From Akkermansia sp. (GTDB taxonomy: Bacteria > Verrucomicrobiota > Verrucomicrobiia > Verrucomicrobiales > Akkermansiaceae), in NCBI GenBank assembly GCA_017399165.1, contig JAFQEF010000037.1, positions 1 through 43,037 on the forward strand: DNA of 43,037 bases, written 5' to 3'. Below the pieces are notes generated by a model. It was given only the letters and a program-made list of their open reading frames with translations, was not told the origin of the DNA and made no database searches. Shown here piece after piece: positions 16,318-24,992 of this stretch. How positions within the stretch are numbered: the first letter of the stretch is position 1; each line of letters begins with the position of its first letter. Both the position numbers and the translations under genes were made by a program.

Positions 16318-16647
16318 ATGAATGCTGCACAAAAAGCTCTTTCTACGTTCCGTGAGCCCCCCTTCATGTACAATTGCGCTCAAACCATTTGCGCCGCGTT
16401 CGGGCGTGAGGATTTGATTGAATCCATGAAAGCCTGTGGTGGCGGTAAAGCCCCCGATGGTACTTGTGGTGCGCTTTATGCTGCCATGACCTTGGCCGGA
16501 GATAAGGCTGAAACTATACGCACCGCTTTTGCTGCTACCCATGGTGCTTGTACTTGCCGTGAGCTTAAAGGCGGCTCTCCTCGTGTTGCCTGCCAAGATT
16601 GCGTTAAAACGGCGGCTGCTCTTTTGGAACAACTCGATAATGCATAA
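16318..16647 (+). CDS. C_GCAxxG_C_C family putative redox protein
   Basis: 109 residues. The cysteine layout (N-C-A-Q near residue 19, A-C-G-G-G, T-C-G-A-L-Y, then C-x-C and C-x2-C) matches the C_GCAxxG_C_C family, small proteins thought to be redox-active or cofactor-binding; their substrate is generally unknown. A longer frame begins with the TTG that is actually the -35 box, so the ATG after the promoter is chosen. It is a single-gene unit ended by a strong hairpin. Confidence 0.82.
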   Translation: MNAAQKALSTFREPPFMYNCAQTICAAFGREDLIESMKACGGGKAPDGTCGALYAAMTLAGDKAETIRTAFAATHGACTCRELKGGSPRVACQDCVKTAAALLEQLDNA

Positions 16648-16659
16648 TTTTTAACCCCA

Positions 16660-16707
16660 TTATTCAAAAGGCCCTGCCGTAAATGTGCGGCAGGGCCTTT
16701 TGAATAA
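16660..16707. terminator. Bidirectional terminator, 20-bp perfect stem
   Basis: Arms 16660-16679 and 16688-16707 are perfectly complementary with an 8-nt loop. GC-rich cores are flanked by A- and T-rich ends on both sides, so it can end transcription from either side of this convergent pair. Confidence 0.93.
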
Positions 16708-16722
16708 TAGTTTACAGTATAA

Positions 16723-18363
16723 TTAGTTGGCTCGGAAAAGCCCCTCGTCGTCTATTCCGTCTGCCATCATGCGTATGGAGGGATCCTCCAAAATGCGCTC
16801 CGCTGCGGGTAAATCATAGTAGTGATTGAGCGTAAAGGAGGTCCAGCCTCCAATCTGTTCTTTCTCTATTATATCTTCAGCAGCCGAAATAAGGTTTCTG
16901 GCCATGTGGCGATTAGGGAACCGGCGGTAAATCATCTCCGCGAAGTGAAGGTTGCTGGTTTCGCTGAATCTGCCGTAGGAGAAATCTCTTTGCCCAAACT
17001 CCCAGTGCGGATTGGAGCTCATAAAACACATATTCAAGTCTGCCGCTAAACGAGACGGCGTAATAATCCCCCCCGCAATAACCATCAGCAGCATGCAACC
17101 CATGCAGATTTTGGCAAACTTGCGGAAATTGCCCTCACAGGCCATATAAAATACCAGAATTACCAAACCGGCCAAACCCAATAACAGGAACTCCCCGGCT
17201 AAGATACGGCGTGTGGTGAACCCGTAGTCGCATATTTGGTAATACAGGCGCAGGTATACGCTGGCTGCCAGTAAGAATGTCTGAATGACCAGCAGGTACC
17301 CTGCAAGTTTGGCACCCATGGACTGGCGGGCTATACCGTTGCGACGGAACAAGAATATCAACACCAGTGCAGCAAGGATGGCTGCCCAAGTGATGGAGTC
17401 CGCCCCATCGTGCAGATAGGCTGTTTGCGTGATACCCTCGGGTATGTTTTTGAACCACAGGTAGGCAATGTCTGTGGAGGTTGCAACCAAGAAGGCTGCG
17501 TTGATGCCGATAAGGGAGTAGAGCGGCAGCTGCGGCAACAAAGTGGTGCCTTGCTGCGGCTTAATCGGTTGGTTTACCGGCAAGGGGGCAAACGGGCGTT
17601 TATGGGCATATATACCGAACACCAGTATACCCACAGCCCAGTAGATAAGGTGGTAGGCGAAATCCCAGCTGATGTTCAGATAAATCACCAGCTCATTCCA
17701 GCGTGTGACAATCCATTGCCATACTTGCTCCACTACGGGATTACCGGAGGCAAAGATGCTGAGGAATGTAATGAAAAGTGCTACCGATACCAGCACAGAA
17801 ATGAAAGTGGGCAGAACCTTTCGCAGCACATGAGTTTTCTTTTCCTTTTCCTGTTTGGGGCGGCGGGCGGTCCAATAGCTCCACCAACTACGGTATTCTA
17901 CATTGACGGTTATGGGTTCCCCTTTGGGGGTGGGTATGGCAAGCAGAAAGAACGGAGCTAATATGCCTATAAAGTAGTTCAATATATTACCACTTACCAA
18001 CAATGCCGTGCAGTTGATACAGGCTAAACCTGCCAAAAAGCAAATCTCCCCCTTGCTCAGGTCTTTGCGCAGCAACAAAATACCGCTGGTAAGCAAAATG
18101 CCTGCTATGCCTGCACCCACGCCTATGCCACCAACCCTGGGCCAATATAAATCTGCCGCTGCGGCTGCCAGCAGTAAAACGATGAAGGGAATAGCTCCTT
18201 TTCGCCACCAAGTGGGGTCTTCCGTTGTCTTGGGAAGGGGCTTTAAAGCCGGTGCTGCCGTTTGCGGGTTGGGCACGGCGGGGGTGGTTACCGATTTGGG
18301 GATAGGCGGCAAATTGGGCACGCCTGCTGATTCTTTTGGTGAGGAGGAGGATTCTGTGTTCAT
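16723..18363 (-). CDS. Polytopic membrane protein, DUF4153/DUF4173-like
   Basis: 546 residues. A Pro/Ser-rich, presumably cytoplasmic N-terminus of about 55 residues is followed by around 12 hydrophobic helices and a soluble C-terminal tail of about 110 residues. The pattern of long helices, a central Y-S-L-I-G-I-N-A-A-F-L-V segment and a following T-D-I-A-Y-L-W-F segment recalls the DUF4153/DUF4173 membrane proteins, whose function is unknown; the assignment is tentative. It lies 43 bases after the ROK kinase gene and may be the last gene of that operon. Confidence 0.65.
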   Translation of the reverse strand: MNTESSSSPKESAGVPNLPPIPKSVTTPAVPNPQTAAPALKPLPKTTEDPTWWRKGAIPFIVLLLAAAAADLYWPRVGGIGVGAGIAGILLTSGILLLRKDLSKGEICFLAGLACINCTALLVSGNILNYFIGILAPFFLLAIPTPKGEPITVNVEYRSWWSYWTARRPKQEKEKKTHVLRKVLPTFISVLVSVALFITFLSIFASGNPVVEQVWQWIVTRWNELVIYLNISWDFAYHLIYWAVGILVFGIYAHKRPFAPLPVNQPIKPQQGTTLLPQLPLYSLIGINAAFLVATSTDIAYLWFKNIPEGITQTAYLHDGADSITWAAILAALVLIFLFRRNGIARQSMGAKLAGYLLVIQTFLLAASVYLRLYYQICDYGFTTRRILAGEFLLLGLAGLVILVFYMACEGNFRKFAKICMGCMLLMVIAGGIITPSRLAADLNMCFMSSNPHWEFGQRDFSYGRFSETSNLHFAEMIYRRFPNRHMARNLISAAEDIIEKEQIGGWTSFTLNHYYDLPAAERILEDPSIRMMADGIDDEGLFRAN

Positions 18364-18406
18364 GTTTATGTTATTGAGACGTTAAAATCCAACAAATTGT
18401 TCAAAA

Positions 18407-19360
18407 TTATTTCAAGGTGCCGTTGGCATAGTCGGCAGCCATGAGCCCGGCTCCGATAAGCCCGGAATCTGCCCCGAAATGCGCGGGCAAGATACGCAAT
18501 GCGGCATAGTGTACGGGGAAGAGCTGTTGGCGGAGACTCTCTTGCAGCGGGGTAAAGAGCAAATCCCCGGCTTTGGCCACACCGCCACCTATGATGATGG
18601 CCTCCGGCACCAAGGCATACATAAGGTTCATGATAAGTATGCTCAATTTATCCGCAAAATTGCGGTATAGGTTAATGGCTATGGGGTCCCCTTTGCGGGC
18701 GGCTTGCTCCAGTAAATGGGGGGCACAATCTTGCGCCGTTTTTGAGATACCCTCAGCAGCATAAGCCTGCACGGCATCTGCCGCAAACTCATTGTTGCCG
18801 ATGTATTCTTCAATAGCCCCACGGTTGCCGAACGGGCCGACCCTGCCGTTAAACGCAATGCTGGTTTGCCCCAGCTCTGCGCAAGATACATTGCGCCCAC
18901 GCAGCATACGGTTATGAATGACAATGCCACCGCCTATGCCTGTACCCAAGGTAAGGCATGCCAAGCTCTCCAGCCCTTTGCCTGCCCCCAGCTTCCACTC
19001 TGCATAAGCCATGCAGTTGGCATCGTTATCCAACACAACGGGCAAGCCCAGCTCTTGAGAGATAACCTCACGCACCGGCTCCTCGTGGTCCCAAACGGGT
19101 ACATTGGTGAGCTGGTAGAGTACGCCTCGGTAAAAATCCACCCAACCGGGCATACCCAAGCCCACAGCTGCCGCACGGGGATGCTCGCGCAGCAGCTGTT
19201 TCATGGTTTGGCACATGGCGGCCATAATCTCCTGCGGGCTGTTGTAGGCAGCCGTAGGTAGGGGCTGCGCTTTTTGAAGAATACGCTCGCCCTGTGTAAC
19301 GGCAATTTTAATGCTCGTGCCACCAAAGTCTACGGCCAACGTTTCCGGCGGAGTTGTCAT
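18407..19360 (-). CDS. ROK-family sugar kinase lacking zinc ligands
   Basis: 317 residues. The ATP-binding motif D-F-G-G-T-S-I-K is at 11-18, the catalytic D-N-D-A-N at 111-115 (base D113) and the phosphate loop L-G-T-G-I-G-G-G at 138-145. These identify a ROK kinase that phosphorylates glucose, a related hexose or an N-acetyl-hexosamine. The usual zinc site is gone: the expected G-E-x-G-H is E-L-G-Q (Gln165), and the expected C-G-N-R-G-C is F-G-N-R-G-A (177-182). The sugar-contacting E162 is kept. It is 19 bases downstream of the metalloprotease gene, probably in one operon. Confidence 0.88.
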   Translation of the reverse strand: MTTPPETLAVDFGGTSIKIAVTQGERILQKAQPLPTAAYNSPQEIMAAMCQTMKQLLREHPRAAAVGLGMPGWVDFYRGVLYQLTNVPVWDHEEPVREVISQELGLPVVLDNDANCMAYAEWKLGAGKGLESLACLTLGTGIGGGIVIHNRMLRGRNVSCAELGQTSIAFNGRVGPFGNRGAIEEYIGNNEFAADAVQAYAAEGISKTAQDCAPHLLEQAARKGDPIAINLYRNFADKLSILIMNLMYALVPEAIIIGGGVAKAGDLLFTPLQESLRQQLFPVHYAALRILPAHFGADSGLIGAGLMAADYANGTLK

Positions 19361-19379
19361 GTGCAGGCAGGCGGGGAGA

Positions 19380-20582
19380 TTAGTAACCGCGGTTCAGTAC
19401 GGGTTTGCCGGTATCTATGGGGATGCCGTCTGCCTGTTTGCTCAGGTCAAAGGGAATGCGCCAACGAAAACGCGTGCCCTCATAGGTTTGCAACAGAACA
19501 TCCAGTGCCATTTCCCCGGCATCTCTGTTGTTGAGGGCTCCCAGTTCATTGAGGGGTATGATGACACCCGCCTCTTTTTGCCCCTGTTTGTTGGTACCCA
19601 CGTTGCAGGCGAAAGCAATGGCATCATAATCTTGATTCACTTGGTAGGGTGGGTCTTGTATATAAGCGTTTACTCCCGCTACCTCTGCAGAAACCACTAA
19701 GTGCAGCTCTAACGTGCCGCCTCGTTTTACAAATGTGGCGTGGTGTACGGTGGGGGCTGCCTCTATGCTGTAAAACTTGTGTGGGTTGCCCTCGGATACG
19801 AAAATCTCCGTGTTAGATAATATGGAGCAGGAGGAACGTGTAAGATAGGTGGGTGAGTAACCAAAGGTGTAGTTGCCCGCCCCCATCAGGGCTGTACCCA
19901 TGGCCTTGTTATCACTGATGGTGCCGGTGTTGTGCGGTAGGTTCATGCCGTGCCCCAGCTCGTGGGCGAATCCGCCGTACCATTTGGTGAGCAATTTACC
20001 CTCTTTCGTTTTTTGCCCCAAGTGTTTGATGTCGAAATCTGCATAATCCAACGCAAAGCAATAGCGGCCGTAGCCGTAGAACGGTACGCCGCCCGGGTTC
20101 TTGTCGCTGTAGCCTTCATCTTGCCATGTGGGCATAATGATAAAGGTGTGGCTGCTCATTTTCTTGTCGGGGTGCGCACGGAACCATGCCTCTACCTCCT
20201 CAATACAAGCGTTGTGGCCCTTGCCGTAGGCATAGCTCTTGTGCGGTTGCTTACCTTGCACATAGCAAATATCTACATTGCCGTTTGCCGTGCGGGATAA
20301 CCCGAAGGAGCGATTGCCGAATCCATTGCGCGCCATCTCTTTACCGTAGTATTGTTGCAGGTAAACCAGCAGCTCACTGATGCGGCGCTCGGAGTCTGCC
20401 GTGGGCTGCATATCATTACCGGTAAAGTAGATGATATTAAGATTGTGTGCATTTTTCTCCAGCTCAATGCTGTCCGCCAGCAGCTCTTTGGCGCGCGGTT
20501 GAAAATGCTCGGGTACTGCTCCAGCTGCCGTTATTGCTAAGGCTGCGGAGCACATCATGGTCATGCGTATGCTGTTTGCCAT
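19380..20582 (-). CDS. Secreted zinc metalloprotease (metzincin-like)
   Basis: 400 residues. A signal peptide (residues 1 to about 22) is followed by a catalytic domain with H-E-L-G-H-G-M-N-L-P-H at 207-217, fitting the zinc motif HExxHxxxxxH; H207, H211 and H217 would bind zinc and E208 would be the base. A Met in A-L-M-G-A-G about 15 residues later could be the Met-turn of metzincins. The motif position usually held by Gly is Asn. The C-terminal 130 residues look like a beta-rich accessory domain. The exact peptidase family is unclear. In a mucosal bacterium a glycoprotein or host-matrix substrate would be plausible, but that is speculation. A promoter ends 6 nt before the start codon. Confidence 0.8.
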   Translation of the reverse strand: MANSIRMTMMCSAALAITAAGAVPEHFQPRAKELLADSIELEKNAHNLNIIYFTGNDMQPTADSERRISELLVYLQQYYGKEMARNGFGNRSFGLSRTANGNVDICYVQGKQPHKSYAYGKGHNACIEEVEAWFRAHPDKKMSSHTFIIMPTWQDEGYSDKNPGGVPFYGYGRYCFALDYADFDIKHLGQKTKEGKLLTKWYGGFAHELGHGMNLPHNTGTISDNKAMGTALMGAGNYTFGYSPTYLTRSSCSILSNTEIFVSEGNPHKFYSIEAAPTVHHATFVKRGGTLELHLVVSAEVAGVNAYIQDPPYQVNQDYDAIAFACNVGTNKQGQKEAGVIIPLNELGALNNRDAGEMALDVLLQTYEGTRFRWRIPFDLSKQADGIPIDTGKPVLNRGY

Positions 20583-20588
20583 GCCGAT

Positions 20589-20616
20589 ATTCTGCCAGAT
20601 TAGCCCGTTTTGTCAA
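20589..20616 (-). promoter_or_regulatory. Promoter of the metalloprotease-ROK operon
   Basis: On the minus strand: TTGACA (20611-20616), a 16-nt spacer and CAGAAT (20589-20594). Only 6 nt separate the -10 from the ATG, so transcription should start at or next to the start codon. Confidence 0.7.
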
Positions 20617-20686
20617 TCAGAAAAGAAAAATGCCCCGGCTGTGTATGTTCAAAATGCCCCCTTAACCCATAATCGGAGCTGCACCC

Positions 20687-21460
20687 TTATGGTTGCGGTA
20701 TTTGCACGTCCGCCATATATTCTTGAACAGCGCGGGAGATTTCCGTTGCAATATCAGCCTTGGGTTTGGCAAATCCCGGCACAAACCAAGGGAACCCGCC
20801 GACAAGGTCGTGGAAAACGGCTACCTCGCCATCGCAAGTGCCTTTGCCTGCGCCGATGCCGATGGTGATAATCGGGCATGCTTTGGTGATTTCTGCTGCT
20901 ACGCTGTGGCGGGTGCATTCAATAACCACGGAGAAAGCACCGGCCCGCACAACGGCCTTCATGTCTTCCATAATGGCGGCGGCCTCTTCATCCGTTTTGC
21001 CGTGCATACGGTAGCCCCCTTCTTCTTTCACTTTTTGAGGCAACAGGCCTATGTGCGCCTGCACGGGGATACCTGCTTGTACAATAGCGCGTATGTGAGC
21101 CTCTTTAGCTGCGCCACCCTCCAGTTTAACGGCATCTGCCCCGGTTGCCATAAGGGCTTGGGCTGTTTCTAAGGCCTGTTCGGGCGTTTCGTAGGTATGA
21201 ATGGGCATGTCCGCAATCACCACGGCATTTTTGGCGGCTCGTGCAACGGCGGCTGTGTGGTGCAGCATGTGGTCCAGTGTCACATGTGTGGTGTCGGGGA
21301 ACCCCAGCATCATCATCCCCAAGGAGTCGCCTACCAAAATCATGTCCACCCCGGCTTCATCCACCAAACGTGCGGTGGGATAGTCGTATGCAGTCAATTC
21401 GCTAACAGGGGCTTTCCCTTTTTTGGCAAGAATGGCTTCTATTTTACTGTTCATGGTCAT
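20687..21460 (-). CDS. panB: Ketopantoate hydroxymethyltransferase
   Basis: About 257 residues, normal for PanB, which makes ketopantoate from alpha-ketoisovalerate and methylene-tetrahydrofolate for pantothenate/CoA synthesis. Motifs are the metal-binding V-G-D-S-L-G-M, M-P-I-H-T-Y, H-I-G-L-L-P-Q and I-G-I-G-A-G-K-G-T-C-D-G. The start is either 21460 or 21454, two ATGs just after the folK stop; a TTG at 21472 would overlap folK and is less likely. It is the last gene of dapA-dapB-folK-panB. The folate link with folK and the acetohydroxy-acid-derived substrate make the grouping sensible but not obligatory. Confidence 0.95.
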   Translation of the reverse strand: MTMNSKIEAILAKKGKAPVSELTAYDYPTARLVDEAGVDMILVGDSLGMMMLGFPDTTHVTLDHMLHHTAAVARAAKNAVVIADMPIHTYETPEQALETAQALMATGADAVKLEGGAAKEAHIRAIVQAGIPVQAHIGLLPQKVKEEGGYRMHGKTDEEAAAIMEDMKAVVRAGAFSVVIECTRHSVAAEITKACPIITIGIGAGKGTCDGEVAVFHDLVGGFPWFVPGFAKPKADIATEISRAVQEYMADVQIPQP

Positions 21461-21461
21461 G

Positions 21462-21971
21462 TTACAGATCAAATGCTTTTACGGACGGCCCGTCCGGTAA
21501 ATTCGCCAGCATAGTGCTGACATTTTCAGTGTGCCCCGGTAGGGTGAGCTGAGCGTCTAAATCGCACAGGGGGCGTAGCACAAACTCGCGTGTATGGGCT
21601 CGGGGGTGCGGCAAGGTCAGGGCAGGGGTGTTCAACTGTTCCTCCCCGTACATAACAATGTCTATATCGCAAGTGCGGGGGGAACCGTATACTCCGTTGC
21701 GTTCTCGGCCCAGCTCTTTTTCAATACGCATGCAGAGCGCCAGAACCTCCTGCGGGGGCATAGTGGTGTTGACCTCCACACATGCATTCAGGTAATACGG
21801 CGAGCCTGCGGGGCAGCCCACAGGCTCTGTCTCATATAATTGGGAAAGCCGCAGCCCTCCGAATGCGTCTGCAAGGTAATCACACGCGGACTCCAGCACG
21901 GCAAGGCGATCTCCCACGTTGGAACCCAAGGAGAAAATAACGCGCTGCGTTTCTGTGGGTGAGCCGCTCAT
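21462..21971 (-). CDS. folK: HPPK (pterin pyrophosphokinase)
   Basis: 169 residues, typical length. FolK transfers pyrophosphate from ATP to 6-hydroxymethyl-dihydropterin in folate synthesis. Seen are S-L-G-S-N-V-G-D-R at the N-terminus, E-T-E-P-V-G, and the signature P-R-T-C-D-I-D-I-V with H-P-R-A-H-T-R-E-F-V-L-R-P-L after it. It is not fused to FolB or FolP. It starts three bases after dapB and is followed directly by panB, so it is within one operon. Confidence 0.94.
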   Translation of the reverse strand: MSGSPTETQRVIFSLGSNVGDRLAVLESACDYLADAFGGLRLSQLYETEPVGCPAGSPYYLNACVEVNTTMPPQEVLALCMRIEKELGRERNGVYGSPRTCDIDIVMYGEEQLNTPALTLPHPRAHTREFVLRPLCDLDAQLTLPGHTENVSTMLANLPDGPSVKAFDL

Positions 21972-21974
21972 GGC

Positions 21975-22706
21975 TCAATCCGTAAAGCCCAAAACATCCT
22001 GCATATTGTACAGGCCTGCGGGCTTGTCTGCCAGCCAAAGGGCGGCGCGTACGGCCCCGGTGGAGAATGTCATGCGGCTGGAGGCTTTGTGTGTAAGCTC
22101 TAAACGCTCACCATCCGTGGCGTACATAACGGTGTGGTCGCCCACAACATCGCCGCCACGCATGGAGTGCATGCCGATTTGTGTTTGCGGGCGGGCACCT
22201 ACGAGCCCGTTGCGCCCATGCATCACGTCCTTCTCGTAGTCAAGGCCTGTCTCTTCACACACTACCTCTGCCAGGGTGCGGGCGGTGCCGCTGGGGGCAT
22301 CCAGTTTGTGGTGGTGGTGCATCTCTATGATTTCAATATCATAGTCTTTGAGAATACGCGTAGCCTTGCGGGTAAGCCAGAATAACGTGTTAACCCCCAC
22401 GGAATAGTTGGATGCAAACACAATGGGAATGCTCTTGGCTGCCTCGCTGATAGCGGCTTTCTCCTCTGCCGTGTGTCCTGTGGTGCCTATCACCAAGGGC
22501 TTACCTAGTGCTACTGCCGTGGCGAGCAGCTCCGGGGTAAAACCGTGGAAGGAGAAGTCAATGGTAATGTCTGCTGCCTGCATGGCCGCGGCAATGTCTT
22601 GCCCTACGTCATGCGTGGCGGCAATTTCTGCAGCCGGGTTCAGCTCAATGGCTTGCTTAACGGCTTGGCCCATGCGGCCGGATATTCCGGTAACGAGAAT
22701 TTTCAT
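21975..22706 (-). CDS. dapB: 4-hydroxy-tetrahydrodipicolinate reductase
   Basis: 243 residues. DapB reduces the DapA product in the diaminopimelate/lysine pathway. The nucleotide-binding G-I-S-G-R-M-G-Q is at 7-14, and the substrate site E-M-H-H-H-H-K-L-D-A-P-S-G-T-A is intact with the catalytic His and Lys. It lies nine bases after dapA and three before folK. Confidence 0.96.
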   Translation of the reverse strand: MKILVTGISGRMGQAVKQAIELNPAAEIAATHDVGQDIAAAMQAADITIDFSFHGFTPELLATAVALGKPLVIGTTGHTAEEKAAISEAAKSIPIVFASNYSVGVNTLFWLTRKATRILKDYDIEIIEMHHHHKLDAPSGTARTLAEVVCEETGLDYEKDVMHGRNGLVGARPQTQIGMHSMRGGDVVGDHTVMYATDGERLELTHKASSRMTFSTGAVRAALWLADKPAGLYNMQDVLGFTD

Positions 22707-22715
22707 GATATGGAA

Positions 22716-23597
22716 TTACAGAAGATTGAAGTTCTTAAGCAAAGTGGCGAGCTTTTCGTGCTTCTCCTCAGCCAGCGGAGCAAGGGGCAGGCGAATCTCC
22801 CAGCTCATGTCGCCACGCATAGCCATGGCTGCTTTGATGGGTACGGGGTTGCCGTCCAAGCTCATCAGCCCCTTCATCAGCGGGTAATACTTCTTTTGCA
22901 GCTCCAGTGCTTTGTGCCCATCGCCACTCAGGGCGGTGTTCACCAAGTCTTTCATTTGAGCAGGAGCCACGTTGGAGGTAACGGATACCAAGCCAACGGC
23001 GCCGCAGGAGATAAAGGGTACGGTGAGTCCGTCATCGCCACTCAGTATGGCAAATTTCTCGGGCAGAGCTGCCACCAGTTGGTTGACGCGTTCTACACTG
23101 CCGCCGGCCTCTTTAATGGCTACAATGTTGGGGCAATCTGCAGCCAAGCGAGCAACGGTTTCAACGGCAATTTCAATACCGCTGCGGCCGGGGATACTGT
23201 AAAGGAGAATCGGCAGTTTTGTGTTGTCTGCCACGGCTTTGAAATGGCGGTATACACCCTCTTGGCTGGGTTTGTTGTAGTAGGGGCACACTTGCAGGGT
23301 GCCGTCTGCTCCCATGGCCTCTGCTTCTTGGGTCATGGCGATGGCTTCGTCCGTGCTGTTAGACCCGGTGCCGGCAATGACTTGGCAGCGTCCTGCTGCG
23401 TATTCAATGGCCAAGCGAATGACATCCATGTGTTCTTGATGACTCAACGTGGGGGATTCACCGGTGGTGCCCACGGGTACAATGCCATCTACCCCTCCGG
23501 CTATCTGCGCCTCCACCAGCGCTTTGAGAGCCTCTTTGTCAATTTTGTTGTCCTTGAACGGGGTGACGATTGCGGTGTAAAGTCCTCTGTATTTCAT
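22716..23597 (-). CDS. dapA: 4-hydroxy-tetrahydrodipicolinate synthase
   Basis: 293 residues. DapA condenses pyruvate with aspartate semialdehyde, committing carbon to diaminopimelate for peptidoglycan and lysine. The G-T-T-G-E motif is at 43-47, Tyr133 in L-L-Y-S-I-P-G-R, and Schiff-base Lys162 in V-A-I-K-E-A-G-G; all match the family. It is the first gene of a four-gene operon and has its own promoter 12 nt before the ATG. Confidence 0.97.
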   Translation of the reverse strand: MKYRGLYTAIVTPFKDNKIDKEALKALVEAQIAGGVDGIVPVGTTGESPTLSHQEHMDVIRLAIEYAAGRCQVIAGTGSNSTDEAIAMTQEAEAMGADGTLQVCPYYNKPSQEGVYRHFKAVADNTKLPILLYSIPGRSGIEIAVETVARLAADCPNIVAIKEAGGSVERVNQLVAALPEKFAILSGDDGLTVPFISCGAVGLVSVTSNVAPAQMKDLVNTALSGDGHKALELQKKYYPLMKGLMSLDGNPVPIKAAMAMRGDMSWEIRLPLAPLAEEKHEKLATLLKNFNLL

Positions 23598-23609
23598 AAT
23601 CTCGCGGGT

Positions 23610-23637
23610 ATTCTACCACAATCAGCCCGAAAGTCAC
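23610..23637 (-). promoter_or_regulatory. Promoter of dapA operon
   Basis: Minus strand GTGACT (23632-23637), 16-nt spacer, TAGAAT (23610-23615), then 12 nt to the ATG. The same hexamer pair is seen before the secretin gene. Confidence 0.65.
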
Positions 23638-23693
23638 GCTTTTTTGCTGCGGAAAGCTGCTTTTTCTTGTTTTCTGTACCGATTGTATGGAGT

Positions 23694-24563
23694 CTATCCT
23701 TGTACACTGTGCAGGGCTACCTCAAAGGCGCGTATAGTGCTGGACGGGTTGGCTATTCCTTTACCGGCAATGTTGAATGCAGTGCCGTGGTCCGGGCTGA
23801 CTCGTAACCTAGGTAGCCCTATGGTGGCGTTTACGGCATTGTCGAAATCCAACAATTTCAACGGGATAAGGGCCTGGTCGTGGTAGGGGGCTACTACGCC
23901 GTCAAAGTGGCCGTCGGCTGCGTCTCTGTATACGCAATCCGGCACGCAGGGACCACTGATGTGAGCCCACGGAATCAGGTGTTGCAGTTGCTCTACAGCC
24001 GGTTGGATGATTCGGCTCTCCTCATTCCCAAAGGCTCCGTTTTCTCCGTTATGCGGGTTGAGCCCCGCCAGCGCGAGTCTGGGTGCGTTGATGCCGGTGC
24101 GATGTAAGAAATTTGCCAGTAGCTTGCCCACACGAACAATCTCCTCCGTTTGTAGTAATTGAGGTACCTTTGCAATTGCTTTGTGTGTGGTGCAAAGTAC
24201 AACGGTAAGATGCTTACCGGTAAGGCACATGGCGTAATCTTTTACCCCCATTCTGTCAGCAAAAAACTCTGTTTGCCCGGGGTAGTTAAAGCCAATTTTA
24301 TGCAGAGCTTCCTTACAAATGGGGGCTGTCACCACGGCATCTATCTCGCCGCTTTTCAGGGCTGCTGCGGCCTGCTCTAAATGCTCCAATGCTGCATGAG
24401 CTGTGGCTTCCGTCGGTTGCCCCGGAGTGCAGGATATTCGTTTGCCGATAAGCTTATACCGCGCCTGCCCGGATACCCGCTGCAAGGCTGCCTCTACTAC
24501 CTCCGGCCCTATACCTGCTTGGTCTCCCAATGTGTACCCTATGACCGCGTTCTCGATGCTCAT
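23694..24563 (-). CDS. pdxA: 4-hydroxythreonine-4-phosphate dehydrogenase
   Basis: 289 residues, slightly short for PdxA (about 320-330). It acts in the DXP-dependent pyridoxal phosphate pathway. Motifs include G-D-Q-A-G-I-G-P-E (usual G-D-P-A-G-I-G-P-E, Pro to Gln), T-A-P-I-C-K, Y-P-G-Q-T-E-F, the metal site A-P-Y-H-D-Q-A-L-I-P-L-K and a C-terminal S-P-D-H-G-T-A-F. It lies 12 bases after a small membrane-protein gene and is probably transcribed with it. Confidence 0.94.
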   Translation of the reverse strand: MSIENAVIGYTLGDQAGIGPEVVEAALQRVSGQARYKLIGKRISCTPGQPTEATAHAALEHLEQAAAALKSGEIDAVVTAPICKEALHKIGFNYPGQTEFFADRMGVKDYAMCLTGKHLTVVLCTTHKAIAKVPQLLQTEEIVRVGKLLANFLHRTGINAPRLALAGLNPHNGENGAFGNEESRIIQPAVEQLQHLIPWAHISGPCVPDCVYRDAADGHFDGVVAPYHDQALIPLKLLDFDNAVNATIGLPRLRVSPDHGTAFNIAGKGIANPSSTIRAFEVALHSVQG

Positions 24564-24575
24564 GGCTTTTTGCTA

Positions 24576-24779
24576 TCAGTTTTTAGGTGCTTGGGGAGTT
24601 CCCGCCTTGGGGATAGGCGGTGCCGGCGGACGGTATGAACGCTGCGTGTTGATGTAGTCTGTGTTATCCTGCTTCTGCTTGAAACTCAATTGAGAATTGA
24701 TTGTTGCATTATACCCCACCGTTGCAATGGCTGCAACTATGGTAAGTACTAATACGACGATGCTCAAGTAGATGTGCAT
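24576..24779 (-). CDS. Small single-pass membrane protein
   Basis: 67 residues, unknown function. The N-terminal 25 residues form one hydrophobic helix (I-V-V-L-V-L-T-I-V-A-A-I-A-T-V); the rest is polar with a Pro-rich C-terminus. Support comes from a good promoter immediately upstream (TATAAT 6 nt before the ATG) and tight linkage to pdxA. Confidence 0.7.
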   Translation of the reverse strand: MHIYLSIVVLVLTIVAAIATVGYNATINSQLSFKQKQDNTDYINTQRSYRPPAPPIPKAGTPQAPKN

Positions 24780-24785
24780 GCCGTG

Positions 24786-24813
24786 ATTATACTCTTGTTG
24801 TGCAATAAAGCAA
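24786..24813 (-). promoter_or_regulatory. Promoter of small membrane protein-pdxA unit
   Basis: Minus strand TTGCTT (24808-24813), 16-nt spacer, perfect TATAAT (24786-24791), 6 nt to the ATG: a leaderless arrangement. Confidence 0.72.
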
Positions 24814-24889
24814 GCTTATTGTATTATGCCGGAAAATTATTTAACTCTTCTTAAAAATAAGAAAATGCGTCATAATGCATGTAAAGGGG

Positions 24890-24919
24890 TTGACAAATTG
24901 AGAAAATTGTGTATATATT
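24890..24919 (+). promoter_or_regulatory. Upstream rpoD promoter
   Basis: TTGACA (24890-24895) followed by TATATA (24912, 16-nt spacer) or TATATT (24914, 18-nt spacer). It would give a leader of about 70 nt before the rpoD ATG at 24993. Confidence 0.65.
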
Positions 24920-24925
24920 CCTCCT

Positions 24926-24972
24926 GCATTTTGCCAAACACTTGACAAAATGCGTAAAGCGTGGAGTATAGT
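24926..24972 (+). promoter_or_regulatory. Inverted repeat over a second rpoD promoter
   Basis: GCATTTTG (24926-24933) and CAAAATGC (24946-24953) form a perfect 8-bp inverted repeat with a 12-nt centre. Its right arm overlaps a second -35, TTGACA (24942-24947), paired with TATAGT (24967-24972) at a long 19-nt spacer. It could be a repressor operator or a leader hairpin on the upstream transcript. Confidence 0.5.
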
Positions 24973-24992
24973 CACATTTTTCACTGCATCAC

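Noticed and set aside
22545..23807. 420-residue plus-strand frame across dapB/dapA
   Set aside because: It lies antisense to two clearly identified enzymes and has low-complexity, unrecognisable translation.
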